DNA of 37,459 nt from Trichormus sp. M33_DOE_039 (lineage in GTDB: Bacteria > Cyanobacteriota > Cyanobacteriia > Cyanobacteriales > Nostocaceae). The stretch spans positions 1 to 37,459 of the forward strand of contig DVDT01000101.1 of the NCBI GenBank assembly GCA_015296085.1, given 5' to 3'. The notes below the pieces were generated by a model. It saw only the letters and a program-made list of their open reading frames with translations. It was not told where the DNA came from and did no database searches. A program made the translations under genes and the position numbers. Within the stretch, counting starts at the first letter, position 1, and each line of letters starts with the position of its first letter. Shown here one piece after another: positions 1 through 8,512 of this stretch.

Positions 1-129
1 ATTAATCCCAGAGTCGTGAAAAAACCTGTATCAAAATTTCGTTCTAAAAAACCGCAACACAGAGGGACTGGACAACGAGTAGAAGCTCCGAAATTTCATA
101 TCACTAATCAGCTTTCTAGCCTTAACTGA
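1..129 (+). CDS. Transposase, C-terminal 42 residues (partial)
   Basis: Frame 1 is open from the first base to TGA at 127-129. The residues begin INPRVVKKPVSKFRSKKP and end near NQLSSLN. The pattern NPRVVK followed by a lysine/arginine-rich tail resembles the extreme C-terminus of IS4-family DDE transposases, so I assign it as the end of such a transposase. The catalytic part lies outside the window. The same 42 codons recur on the minus strand at the other window end, which fits a multicopy IS. The family is inferred from memory of the tail pattern, not from an alignment. Confidence 0.65.
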   Translation: MNPRVVKKPVSKFRSKKPQHRGTGQRVEAPKFHITNQLSSLN

Positions 130-139
130 ACCGTATTGG
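1..139 (+). mobile_element. Right end of an insertion sequence (left copy)
   Basis: Positions 1-139 are the exact reverse complement of 37320-37458. I compared them base by base; the match ends at 139/140. The segment holds the 3' end of a transposase reading frame (stop at 127-129) and then 10 bp to the presumed IS tip, which read inward-to-outward starts CCAATACGGTTCAG. The IS body lies outside the window. The element sits directly against the truncated LRR gene. The IS family is not certain; an IS4-type DDE element is my best guess from the transposase tail. Confidence 0.85.
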
Positions 140-1234
140 TTTATATGCAGCAGCTAAGTCTGGATTAAGTGGATTATCTGAAAGATCAAGCTTCTCTTTC
201 AGGGGAAGTTGACTTAACGAGGTTGGTAAGTCACTCAGGTAATTTTTTTGTAAGTATAGAGAATTTAGAGAACTAAATTCTCCTAACCAGTCAGGCAATG
301 TTTTCAAGTTGCATCCTCCAGCCCAAAGCGTATCAAGTTTTTTGAGTTGCCGGATGCAATAAGGAACATTGTTCAACGGAATATAGCCTATAAATAGTTC
401 TGTGAGCTTTGATAGTTTGTCTAAAAAGTTCGGAAAATCAATGAGGGGATTATCGCTAACAACCAGTTTTTCTAGTAATACTAGATTGCTAATTACTTCC
501 GGTATTACTGCTAATTGGTTTTTAGCGAGGTAAAGAAATCGTAAATTGCTAAGGTTAGCAATAGCCTTTGGCAGTGTTTTCAATTTATTTGTGTTGAGAT
601 CGAGTGATTGCAATTGTGTAAGGGATGCAATCATCTCTGGCAGTTGGGCAAGTTCGTTGTACGATAGGTCAAGTAATTGCAAACCTATCAGGGATGTGAT
701 CGCCTCTGGTAGTTGGGTCAGTTGGTTGCCACTCAGATAAAGCTGTTGCAACCCAGTCAGAGATGCGATCTCCTCTGGCAGTTCGGTCAATTGGTTATCA
801 GAGAGATTAAGTGATTGCAACTGAGTAAGATTTGCGATCGCCTCTGGCAGTTGGCTCAATGCGTTGTAGGATAGGTTAAGCTGTTGCAACCCAGTCAGAA
901 ATGTGATCGCCTCTGGTAGTTGGCTCAGTTGGTTGTCATGCAGGTTAAGCCGTTGCAACCCAGCCAGGGATGCGATCGCCTCTGGTAGTTCCGTCAGTTT
1001 ATTCCCAGAGAGATTAAGTGATTGCAACTGAGTAAGGGATGCGATCACCTCTGGTAGTTCTGTCAGTTCATTCCCAGAGAGGTCAAGCTGTTGCAACTTG
1101 GTTAGGGATGCGATCACCTCTGGTACTTCAGTGAGTCCCATATTGCTCAGATCGAGTTTTATCACACCCTCTCGTCTTGCTTTTTCAATGTGCTGCTTGA
1201 CTTCTCGATAAACCTTATCTCGCACCATGACCAA
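122..1234 (-). pseudogene. Leucine-rich-repeat (Roco-like) protein, 3'-truncated by IS
   Basis: A short helical N-terminus starting MVMVRDKVYREV is followed by about 13 leucine-rich repeats of 23 residues (consensus L..L..LNLSGN.LTELPE.IA.L), so the DNA shows 69-bp periodicity from about 580 to 1130. Sequence like NPLNPDLAAAY normally precedes further domains (a Roc GTPase and COR domain) in cyanobacterial Roco proteins. Here the frame crosses into the IS right after the AAAYK codons, at 139/140, and the last residues PIRFS and the stop come from the IS end. The 370-residue product therefore probably lacks its signalling half. It may still be made as a plain LRR protein. The assignment to Roco is inferred from the N-terminal style, because no GTPase domain is present here. 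Confidence 0.75.
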
Positions 1235-1413
1235 ATCCTTTTTCTCACTACCAAAATCGGAGTAATAGCCAGATTTTCCCTGTAAAAGCCTATACAGAAA
1301 ATCTCAGCCTAGCATTCTCATAAACAACGAGCAACAAAATGAAAATAGAGTGAACTACCTTCAAATAGTGATTTCGATAGCCTTTCTTCTATGAAATCTG
1401 CGGTTTGATTTGT

Positions 1414-1755
1414 GTAGACAAAACAGATTTAACTTTTAGATTGCTTGATGAGACATTACCTTTCGACCACGGCTATGAATTATTTTCTGCGATCGCCCAC
1501 TTTTAACCCAAACTTCATACATTAGACACGCTGGGAATTCACATCATTGCAGGTATTCCCAAGAATGGTGTAATTAATTTAACCCAAAATTCTATGCTTC
1601 GTATTCGGATACCAGTAAATCAGGTACGTTTGGTTTACCCATTAGCGGGTAAGTCCCTGATAATTGGCAAGCATACAATTCATTTGGGTATTCCCGACAT
1701 ATGTTTGCTTCAACCTGCGGAGAAACTGCGATCGCGTAGGTTTCGATGTATGTGA
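1414..1755 (+). pseudogene. Decayed Cas6-like (Cmx6-type) CRISPR endoribonuclease remnant
   Basis: One frame reads VDKTDLTFRLLDETLPFDHG, then a stop TAA at 1504-1506, and continues without frame change through TLDTLGIHIIAGIPKNGVIN, LRIRIPVNQ, LVYPLAGKSLIIG and LGIPDICLLQPAEKLRSR to a stop at 1753-1755. The pattern PxDHGYxLxSAI, then LxIRxP, LAGK and LxPAxxLxSR, is the one I associate with Cas6 of the I-MYXAN type (Cmx6). The family identity is from memory of these motifs. The internal stop, the lack of a usable start and the early end show it is dead. No CRISPR array or other cas gene is visible nearby. Confidence 0.55.
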
Positions 1756-1841
1756 GGTTTATTTGCTAGGCTAAATAATTATTTTCTCAATTAATGCCTG
1801 TAACGAGTAAGACATGAATCAAAGTGTACTCAACTGGGTAA

Positions 1842-1870
1842 TTGTCAGGCAAAATATCCAATTATAGGAT
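1842..1870 (+). promoter_or_regulatory. Candidate promoter for the DJ-1/PfpI gene
   Basis: TTGTCA at 1842-1847 and TAGGAT at 1865-1870 are separated by 17 bp and lie 33 bp before the ATG at 1904. This fits a sigma-70 type promoter, though AT-rich spacers give such matches by chance. Confidence 0.4.
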
Positions 1871-1903
1871 AACTGTATTAGTCACAGTCTTGGAAATAAC
1901 AGT

Positions 1904-2608
1904 ATGTCAAGTGTAAAACACACAATTGGATTGGTAATTTATCCTGATATGACCCAGTTAGATATCACAGGGCCACATCAAGTTTTTTCATTTATGCCTA
2001 ATACTCAAGTTTTGCTGTTGTGGAAAAACCTAGAGCCTGTTGTTAGCAGTGGTTTAACTATCCTACCGACTACCACCTTTGCTGAATGTCCGCAACTCGA
2101 TGTTTTATGCGTTCCTGGTGGGTCTATGGGAACTGTAGAGATGATGCAAGATGTAGAGATGTTGGAGTTTCTCCAAAAGCAAGCACAAGTAACTAAGTAT
2201 GTCACGGCTGTGTGTACAGGTTCGCTCATCTTAGCAGCTGCAGGTTTACTCCAAGGGTATCGTGCAGCTTGTCATTGGGCATTCCGGGAACAGTTGGCAT
2301 CGATGGGAGTAGAAGTCGTTCCCGAACGAGTGGTGATAGACCGCGATGGACGGATCACAGGCGGCGGTGTCACCGCAGGGATTGATTTTGCTCTCACTAT
2401 TGTTGCTCAGTTATGCGGAGAAGATACCGCTAAATTTATTGAATTATTGTTGGAATATAACCCTGCACCACCTTTTGGGGTTGGTTCACCAGAAAAAGCT
2501 GGTTCTCAATTAACACAAACCGTTTTAAATATGGGCAAACCCTTAATTGCAGCCGCAGATACCGCCAGTAAAAAAGCCGCTTCTGTAATACAGGCAAGAT
2601 TGACATAA
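1904..2608 (+). CDS. DJ-1/PfpI (class I glutamine amidotransferase-like) family protein
   Basis: The 234-residue protein starts with a flavodoxin-like strand (IGLVIYPDMTQLDITGP). It carries the nucleophile elbow AVCTGSLILAAAGLL with the cysteine around residue 104, followed by the CHWAFREQL helix and the glycine-rich GGGVTAGIDFAL segment. This order matches the isonitrile hydratase-like branch of the DJ-1/PfpI superfamily. Length is normal and no signal peptide is seen, so it is probably cytosolic. The true substrate cannot be told from sequence; members include isonitrile hydratases and uncharacterised stress proteins. The gene is transcribed with the dehydrogenase that follows 131 bp downstream, but a shared transcript is not proven. 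Confidence 0.85.
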   Translation: MSSVKHTIGLVIYPDMTQLDITGPHQVFSFMPNTQVLLLWKNLEPVVSSGLTILPTTTFAECPQLDVLCVPGGSMGTVEMMQDVEMLEFLQKQAQVTKYVTAVCTGSLILAAAGLLQGYRAACHWAFREQLASMGVEVVPERVVIDRDGRITGGGVTAGIDFALTIVAQLCGEDTAKFIELLLEYNPAPPFGVGSPEKAGSQLTQTVLNMGKPLIAAADTASKKAASVIQARLT

Positions 2609-2739
2609 ATTTGGCAATAAACACCTAAAAATCTAAAATCATTTCTGTCCTAGCTATAGCTCACCATTAATTCCTGATAAATTTCAAGACGGCTTGAGGT
2701 GAAGTTAATCAATCTACCAAAACTGCGGTGAGGGAAATT

Positions 2740-3462
2740 ATGGCCTTACGGGATAAAGTCGTGATTATTACAGGAGCTAGCAGTGGTATTGGTGCTGCTA
2801 TTGCTACTAACTTGGATGCTGCCGGTGCGAAGTTAGTGCTGACAGCGCGATCGCAACAAAAGCTATCTGATCTGTGCAGCCAATTACAAAATGCGGTAAT
2901 TCTACCTGGGGAAATTACTGATCCGGCTTTGCCTGGACAACTTTTAGAAACAGCGATCGCCAAATTTGGTCAGTTGGATGCAGTCATCAATAACGCCGGC
3001 ATTATGCACATGATGTCTATCGAAAATGCAGATATCGAAGCCCTCTGTACAATGATTCGCGTCAACTTTGAAGCTGTAGTTCGCATGAGCTATGCAGTGT
3101 TACCCTACTTCAAAAAACAGGGCAGTGGGTTTATTGTCAACATATCAAGTATTTCTGGATTAAAAACCACTCCCATGACTGGTGTTTATGATGGCACAAA
3201 ACATGCCCTCGAAGCCTTTACTGATTCTCTGCGGATGGAATTGGCAGGTTCAGGTGTTAGTGTCGCAACAGTTGAACCCGGAGCTGTAGCCACAAACTTG
3301 TATGATTCCTGGAAAGATCGTGGTCAACAAGGCTACGATGAAATCGTGCCGCATCCTTTGCAAAGCCAAGATGTAGCCCATTGTGTGCGGTTCATTCTAG
3401 AGCAACCAAATGGGGTGATTGTGCCAAGGTTGCTTGTTGTTCCAGCTACCTCTCCTATCTAA
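2740..3462 (+). CDS. Short-chain dehydrogenase/reductase (SDR)
   Basis: A classical SDR of 240 residues. The nucleotide-binding motif TGASSGIG is near the N-terminus, NNAG follows around residue 87, and the catalytic set Ser (NISSISG) with YDGTK (Tyr-x3-Lys) is in the second half. It should reduce or oxidise a hydroxyl/carbonyl group with NAD(P)(H); the substrate is unknown. A GTG at 2728 would add four residues, but GAGGGA lies just before the ATG at 2740 at normal Shine-Dalgarno spacing, so I chose the ATG. A hairpin (arms 3505-3511 and 3516-3522) follows the stop but lacks a T-run. Confidence 0.88.
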   Translation: MALRDKVVIITGASSGIGAAIATNLDAAGAKLVLTARSQQKLSDLCSQLQNAVILPGEITDPALPGQLLETAIAKFGQLDAVINNAGIMHMMSIENADIEALCTMIRVNFEAVVRMSYAVLPYFKKQGSGFIVNISSISGLKTTPMTGVYDGTKHALEAFTDSLRMELAGSGVSVATVEPGAVATNLYDSWKDRGQQGYDEIVPHPLQSQDVAHCVRFILEQPNGVIVPRLLVVPATSPI

Positions 3463-3819
3463 AGAAACATAGGCTTGAAATTCCAAAGTCATTCATAAAG
3501 TTTGTTGACTGCTGACAGTCAATAGTGATACCAATTCACAATTCGCAATGGACTTCTCTTCGAGACGCTGCGCGAACGTCCCGCTTCGCTAACGCAATGG
3601 ACTTCTCTTCGAGACGCTGCGCGAACGTCCCGCTACGCTAACGCAATTAAAAAACTGAGATGCAGTAAAACTTTCAGGGTTTACATCTGTATCAGGTTTT
3701 TCGTGAAATGGTATGAGATAGTGCTTTCCTGTCGCCTTGCGTCGGAAAGCAACTATCGTTAGCGTAGCGGTAGCGACGTTAGGAGCGTCACCCATAAGGG
3801 TCAACAGTCAACCAAAAAA
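3463..3819. other. Intergenic region with repeats, no gene seen
   Basis: This 357-bp gap lies between the SDR and the minus-strand Cdc48-like gene, whose stop is at 3820. Both genes end here. It holds the 3505-3522 hairpin, the 49-bp tandem repeat and a GC-rich repeat fragment at about 3750-3790. No credible coding sequence or RNA gene was found. Confidence 0.6.
3545..3642. repeat. Two tandem copies of a 49-bp cyanobacterial repeat
   Basis: Copy 1 spans 3545-3593 and copy 2 spans 3594-3642. They differ at one base (CGCTTCGCT against CGCTACGCT). The unit contains GAGACGCTGCGCGAACGTCC, and a related stretch (GTTAGCGTAGCGG, about 3757-3770) lies further on in inverted sense. Repeats of this style are scattered through Nostocales genomes. 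It explains the spurious minus-strand open frame across 3589-3804. Confidence 0.85.
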
Positions 3820-5658
3820 CTAATTTGCTCTCTGCTCTGTTAGCACTTGATAAGCATAATTGAAATCATCATTGGAAATCTTAATTTCCGTTGGATCTGT
3901 CAGACCTTCAGAGCGAAAACGACGAATAGCTTCTACAGCCGCTTGATTGCTGAGTAAAGTTAAATCTGCACCGTTCCAATCTTTGGTCATTTCTGCCCAA
4001 TATGTCAAATCCACATCTTGCAATGGTCGTCCTTGACAATGAACTTGCAGAATCGCTAATCGACTAGCTAAATCTGGTAAATCAACCTTCATCTGTAAAT
4101 CCAAGCGTCCAGCGCGTAACAAAGCTGGGTCAAGGGCATCAGGTCGATTCGTCGCCCCAATCACTAAGATAGTGCTACCTACTTCTATACCATCTAACTC
4201 AGTCAGCAATTGTCCAACGATGCGATCGCTCACTCCCGAATCACCGCTAAAACTACCGCGTGCAGGGGCTAATGTATCGATTTCATCAATAAATACTACG
4301 CAAGGTTCTGCCTGACGTGCCTTTGCAAATAATTCTCGCACCGCCTGTTCACTCGCACCTACCCAACGACTCATTAATTCTGGGCCGTTGACACCAATGA
4401 AATTCGCTCTGGCTTGGGAAGCGACGGCTTTGGCTAATAAAGTTTTACCTGTTCCGGGAGGCCCCCACAACAAAATGCCTTTGGGTGCTAAAGCTTTCGT
4501 TTGCAGATACAGTTCTGGATAGAGTAACGCCCCTTCCACTGATTCCCTTAGAGTTTGCTTGATGTTATCCAAACCGCCAATGTCATCCCAGGCGATTTGC
4601 GGCATTTCTACTTCCACACTCCGCAGGACGGCTGGTTTGATTTCTTTGAGTGCTTGTAAGAAATCGGCTGCACTCACCGTCATATTTTCTGGAATCTCGC
4701 CGTCAATCGAAGGAATTTGACGACGTAAGGCAGTATACGCAGCTTTTTGGCAGACGGCTTTCAAATCAGCCCCGACAAATCCCACCGCCCGTTCAGCGAT
4801 CGCATCTAAGTCAACTGTCTCTTCTAAAGGCATCGCACGGGTGAGAATTTGCAATATTTCTCTGCGTCCCTTCACATCAGGGACACGAAACTGCACTTCC
4901 CGATCAAATCTCCCCGGACGACGCAACGCCGGATCAAGATGATCAGGACGGTTAGTCGCTGCCAAAACAATCACACCTTGACTTTGGGAGAAACCATCCA
5001 TCAAACTTAATAATTGAGCTACAAGGCGTTTTTCCACTTCGCCTTCTACCGCACTGCGATCGGGAGCTAAACTATCGATTTCATCAATAAAGATAATACA
5101 GGGCGCATTCTTCGCCGCTTTCTCAAAAATACCCCGCAATCTTTGTTCTGCTTCCCCATAGTATTTGCTGATGACTTCAGGCCCGACTAAGGCAATATAA
5201 TTTACACCGAGTTCTTCAGCTAAAGCACGTGCCGTCAAAGTTTTACCAGTACCAGGAGGGCCAACTAACAGTACGCCCCGTGTCGGTTCAAGTCCCAATT
5301 TTGCCAGCAAATCAGGACGTTTTAAGGGAATAGCAATGAGTTCTTTGAGTTCTTTGAGAACCTCGCCCAATCCCCCCACATCTTTTAACGTATAGTCCGC
5401 AGAGCTATGAGGTGGGACAACCTCAGAATCGTCTCCATGACCACTATTAGAATTAGGAGTAGGCGGGGTACGAAAACGGCTAGTACCAACATCATTACCC
5501 ATATTATTAGGACGTGGTATCGTCCCATAACGGGGAATACTACTCATTGGACGGGAGTTAATCTGTACATCCGTCTTAATTTCTCCCTTCTCAATCTTAT
5601 CTTCTAAAGTTTTTACCAAATCTAATAATTGCTCAAATCCCTTGAATAATTCACTCAT
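3820..5658 (-). CDS. Double-AAA ATPase, Cdc48/VAT-like, in the gas vesicle region
   Basis: Two AAA modules are in tandem in 612 residues. D1 has Walker A GPPGTGKT at about 133-140 and Walker B IIFIDEID at about 188-195. D2 has GPPGTGKT at about 399-406 and VVFIDEID at about 454-461, with ATNRPD and arginine-finger regions in both. Cdc48/p97-type enzymes are hexameric unfoldases. The Cdc48 N-domain is missing: the first 87 residues are a short amphipathic helix (FEQLLDLVKTLEDKI) and a Pro/Asn/Ser-rich linker. The frame extends to 5772, but that extension runs through a palindromic repeat. The ATG at 5658 has GGGAG seven bases upstream, so it is chosen. It follows the ArsA-type gene after 154 bp. 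A role in gas vesicle assembly or turnover is inferred from position only. Confidence 0.85.
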   Translation of the reverse strand: MSELFKGFEQLLDLVKTLEDKIEKGEIKTDVQINSRPMSSIPRYGTIPRPNNMGNDVGTSRFRTPPTPNSNSGHGDDSEVVPPHSSADYTLKDVGGLGEVLKELKELIAIPLKRPDLLAKLGLEPTRGVLLVGPPGTGKTLTARALAEELGVNYIALVGPEVISKYYGEAEQRLRGIFEKAAKNAPCIIFIDEIDSLAPDRSAVEGEVEKRLVAQLLSLMDGFSQSQGVIVLAATNRPDHLDPALRRPGRFDREVQFRVPDVKGRREILQILTRAMPLEETVDLDAIAERAVGFVGADLKAVCQKAAYTALRRQIPSIDGEIPENMTVSAADFLQALKEIKPAVLRSVEVEMPQIAWDDIGGLDNIKQTLRESVEGALLYPELYLQTKALAPKGILLWGPPGTGKTLLAKAVASQARANFIGVNGPELMSRWVGASEQAVRELFAKARQAEPCVVFIDEIDTLAPARGSFSGDSGVSDRIVGQLLTELDGIEVGSTILVIGATNRPDALDPALLRAGRLDLQMKVDLPDLASRLAILQVHCQGRPLQDVDLTYWAEMTKDWNGADLTLLSNQAAVEAIRRFRSEGLTDPTEIKISNDDFNYAYQVLTEQRAN

Positions 5659-5724
5659 ACAATCACTCCCAAAATTGACTAATAATTGGCGTTGCATAAA
5701 AGGATGATTTATTATTTTGTGGGA

Positions 5725-5771
5725 TGGGCATCTTACCCGTCCCTTGTATCTCCGGGCAGGCAAGATGCCCA
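5725..5771. repeat. Imperfect palindrome between the ArsA-like and Cdc48-like genes
   Basis: Arms TGGGCATCTT (5725-5734) and AAGATGCCCA (5762-5771) are exact complements and extend imperfectly inward (CCCGTCCC against GGGCAGG). This is the style of dispersed palindrome common in Nostoc genomes. On the minus strand it lies in the leader of the Cdc48-like gene and could fold in the transcript. Confidence 0.7.
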
Positions 5772-5812
5772 CCTTAAAAGATTCATCCTGTTATTTAGCA
5801 AAGCCTAATAAT

Positions 5813-7717
5813 TCAGCGTTTATTTGCAGTTAATTCCTCAACTTCAAATAAAAGATTAGCTGCCCCTTGAATTCTGGCAAGAGGCTCAACAGAGCGGGGT
5901 AAGTTCGGTAAACGAATTATGGTTTGCTCTGGAAATAAACTGCCATCAATTTTTCCCTCTTGGCTGTAGCGATTCTGCACTACATAACGCTGATCTACAC
6001 CCATTTTTTTTAGGGATGCTGTTAAGCGAATGTGTTCAGATATAATTGCTGCTTCTGATTGAATGACTCCAACAAATTGAGTGTGTTGGGGATTTTTTAA
6101 TTTTTTTTGTGCTTGGACAACTTGTTGGCGTAAACTTCTTAATCGTCCAATAAAATCCACTCTACCCAAAACATCTTGATATTTAATCCACAGTTTAAAT
6201 ATCCAAGATAACCAATCACTTAAGGCTGATGGCATTTCTAAAAATCGCATCAAATGACCCGTAGGTGCTGTATCTAAAATAATTAAATCTTGTTGATTAC
6301 TATCTAATAAATCCATGACAGTCACCAGGGATAGCATTTCATCGATTCCTGGTAAAGCTTGAGACATAATCTGCCGCCATGCCTCTGGAACATAGGCAAT
6401 ATTAATTGTTGCGTCTGTTTGCGAACCTTCACCGCTAATCATATCTGCTAATTCCCACAGATAGTCAGCACGGAATTGTTCTAAAACTCTATTGGCATCA
6501 ATTTCTTGCCCACTCAAATTAGCTGTTAAAGACAAAGGTTCATGCCCTAAGTTTTTACCAAAAGCATCCCCTAAAGAATGGGCTGGATCTATAGAAATCA
6601 CACGAATTTTTTTATCTGGATGTTGTTGAGCAGAAGCCCAAGCTATAGCAGCAGCTACTGTTGTTTTACCAACACCTCCTTTCCCTCCAATAATGACTAA
6701 TTGACATCCTTCATTCACGAAATCTCGAAAACTAGGTAAAACTTTAGTCGGCCATTGAATCTCCGGTGGCGCAGCTAGCTCTACACTCTCAATTTTTTGA
6801 ATTTGGGATGCTAAAGCATCTAAAGATACCCCACCCAAGGGTTCTACTCTTTGTTGGGGAACGGTAAAAACAGGCTCTTTAATAACAAGTTGTAAATATT
6901 TCTTGAGGAGATTTTGCTGTTCAGCATAACGGTCTGGTTCTATTTCTGCATTTGTTAATACTCTATTAATGAATAAGCCAGCAAAAGGTACTTCTAGATT
7001 TTCTAAATTCTGAATAAAACGCTCAGTTTCTAAAAAACACATGGGTTCAGAAATACCTACTACCAAGCAACCAGTAAATTTATCGTCTTGCAGTAAACGT
7101 CTACCTTCTGCCAGTTGGGTTCTCATTTCTACTAAAAAATCATCAACTTCATCAGCAGTGTAAGAACCTGTAAAACTTTTGGTAATTACTCGATGTTTTT
7201 CTTGAAATAATTCTAGAGAATTTAAGATAACATCTAAAAAATCTTTTAAGCGCAATAAATTTAGTGTATGTCCAGAAGGGGCCATATCTACAATTACTCG
7301 ATCTGCTTCTTTTTCAGCTAACAGGCGTTGAATTTCTAATAACCCCATTAATTCATTTAAGCCAGGCCAGTCTAAATCCCAAACTGGTGCTAAATCATCT
7401 CCATCTGCTAAACTACCCCGCTCAACCAGTAATTCTAAAAAGCAGCTATATTTGGCTTTAAACTCTAATAATAATTTTTGAGCATCCAATGCTTGAACAC
7501 TCAAGTTAGGTAAATCAGCTAACGGTGAAGCAATACCTTGCACTTCTGTCAGCAGTACATCGCCTAAAGAATGAGCTGGATCTGTAGAAAGTAACAGAAT
7601 CTTTTCTTGAGGAAATTGTCTAGCCCAATAACGAGCAAAACTGCAAGCGAGGGTCGTTTTACCAACCCCTCCTTTGCCGCTAAACATAACTAAATGTAGT
7701 GAGTCGTAATATTTCAT
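5813..7717 (-). CDS. ArsA/Get3 (TRC40)-type tandem ATPase
   Basis: A duplicated SIMIBI ATPase of 634 residues. The first half has a deviant P-loop GKGGVGKT at about 14-21, switch I DPAHSLGD at about 46-53 and DMAPSGH near 144. The second half repeats these as GKGGVGKT at about 345-352, DPAHSLGD at about 377-384 and DTAPTGH near 482. Tandem fusion is the ArsA layout, but no arsB, arsC or arsR is near, so arsenite export is unlikely to be its job here. Get3-type relatives escort hydrophobic tail-anchored proteins. The gene starts 16 bp after the gvpW-like stop, which suggests one operon. A TTG at 7741 is possible, but the ATG at 7717 places the first P-loop at the usual distance. Handling of vesicle proteins is inference. 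Confidence 0.87.
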   Translation of the reverse strand: MKYYDSLHLVMFSGKGGVGKTTLACSFARYWARQFPQEKILLLSTDPAHSLGDVLLTEVQGIASPLADLPNLSVQALDAQKLLLEFKAKYSCFLELLVERGSLADGDDLAPVWDLDWPGLNELMGLLEIQRLLAEKEADRVIVDMAPSGHTLNLLRLKDFLDVILNSLELFQEKHRVITKSFTGSYTADEVDDFLVEMRTQLAEGRRLLQDDKFTGCLVVGISEPMCFLETERFIQNLENLEVPFAGLFINRVLTNAEIEPDRYAEQQNLLKKYLQLVIKEPVFTVPQQRVEPLGGVSLDALASQIQKIESVELAAPPEIQWPTKVLPSFRDFVNEGCQLVIIGGKGGVGKTTVAAAIAWASAQQHPDKKIRVISIDPAHSLGDAFGKNLGHEPLSLTANLSGQEIDANRVLEQFRADYLWELADMISGEGSQTDATINIAYVPEAWRQIMSQALPGIDEMLSLVTVMDLLDSNQQDLIILDTAPTGHLMRFLEMPSALSDWLSWIFKLWIKYQDVLGRVDFIGRLRSLRQQVVQAQKKLKNPQHTQFVGVIQSEAAIISEHIRLTASLKKMGVDQRYVVQNRYSQEGKIDGSLFPEQTIIRLPNLPRSVEPLARIQGAANLLFEVEELTANKR

Positions 7718-7733
7718 AATAAGTTGAAAATAA

Positions 7734-8420
7734 TTAAACAAAGTGATAGGGGGGAAGAGGTTCTCCTAAGATTAAATTCCAGTGAGGACAAGCTTTTTGC
7801 CAAGCCGAAAATTGCGCTAAAAGTGCAGCTTGCTCATCAGTATTAACTAAAAAATACAAGCGTACTTCTTCTGCTTGTGGTTGAACTATAACTGATGATT
7901 GATAAATTTCCGTAATGTAATCAATGAATTGATTTTTTTCCTCATTTTGTTCAAGACTAAAGCTTTTTTGAATTTCATATTGTTGCTTTTTAGCTAAAAA
8001 ATAGTCTCTACCACCTCCCACTGTTAATTTTGTCGGCTCTGCCAATACTTGAGGAACTAGTTTTAAAGTATATTCATGTTTATCCTTGATACTTACTAGT
8101 TTTTCTAAGTATTCTCCGGCATGATCATCCATATGATTGAGCAAGATTTCATGGGAATTGAAATGAGTCCCGAAACGCAAAGGTAAAATTGTAGTTTGGC
8201 AAAATAGTTCACGGATGACGCGATCGTGAGCTAAAACCATTTTGATGACTTGTTCATCATTATTTTGATATGTCTCTGGGGATATGCCATATTCAACGAT
8301 AGCTGAGAGATTAACCCCATTAATCAAAGTTATCTGAGCAGTATTACCTTTTGGTAAATTCAAATCAAAATTAGGATTTTTGAGAAAAGCGTAAGTGTAG
8401 AAATTTTGCGATCGCATCAT
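7734..8420 (-). CDS. gvpW: Gas vesicle protein, GvpF/GvpL family (gvpW-like)
   Basis: This 228-residue protein is the second GvpF/L-family member in the cluster. It has the family pattern: an N-terminal FYTYAFLKNP strand, a HDRVIRELF helix, the signature TTILPLRFGTHF, a charged middle, and a C-terminal domain with RLYFLVNTDEQAA and the ending LPPYHFV. GvpF/L proteins are minor, essential assembly factors; GvpF of cyanobacteria lines the gas-facing side. Its place beyond gvpG and gvpV matches gvpW of Microcystis and Anabaena clusters. A TTG at 8459 would extend it, but two adjacent ATGs (8420, 8417) directly precede RSQNFYTYAF and are preferred. No clear Shine-Dalgarno is seen. Confidence 0.82.
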   Translation of the reverse strand: MMRSQNFYTYAFLKNPNFDLNLPKGNTAQITLINGVNLSAIVEYGISPETYQNNDEQVIKMVLAHDRVIRELFCQTTILPLRFGTHFNSHEILLNHMDDHAGEYLEKLVSIKDKHEYTLKLVPQVLAEPTKLTVGGGRDYFLAKKQQYEIQKSFSLEQNEEKNQFIDYITEIYQSSVIVQPQAEEVRLYFLVNTDEQAALLAQFSAWQKACPHWNLILGEPLPPYHFV

Positions 8421-8512
8421 TTTAACTAGATAAAGTATTTTATGTAGAAACTTGAGCAATTAAATATTTATATTGTCACAAAACTCAAAAAATCGGATGT
8501 TTAACCTATTTA

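Noticed and set aside
1414-1755. CRISPR array near the cas6-like remnant
   Set aside because: I looked for regularly spaced direct repeats on both sides and saw none; the 69-bp periodicity nearby is the LRR coding repeat.
3589-3804. 71-residue minus-strand open frame
   Set aside because: Its C-terminal third is the translated 49-bp repeat; no start signal and no recognisable protein pattern.
5659-5772. 38-residue N-terminal extension of the Cdc48-like ATPase
   Set aside because: It is encoded by a palindromic dispersed repeat, and the downstream ATG has a good Shine-Dalgarno.
5813-7717. Arsenite-transport ATPase role for the ArsA-like protein
   Set aside because: No arsB, arsC, arsR or arsD is near; the context is gas vesicle genes, so only the fold is claimed.
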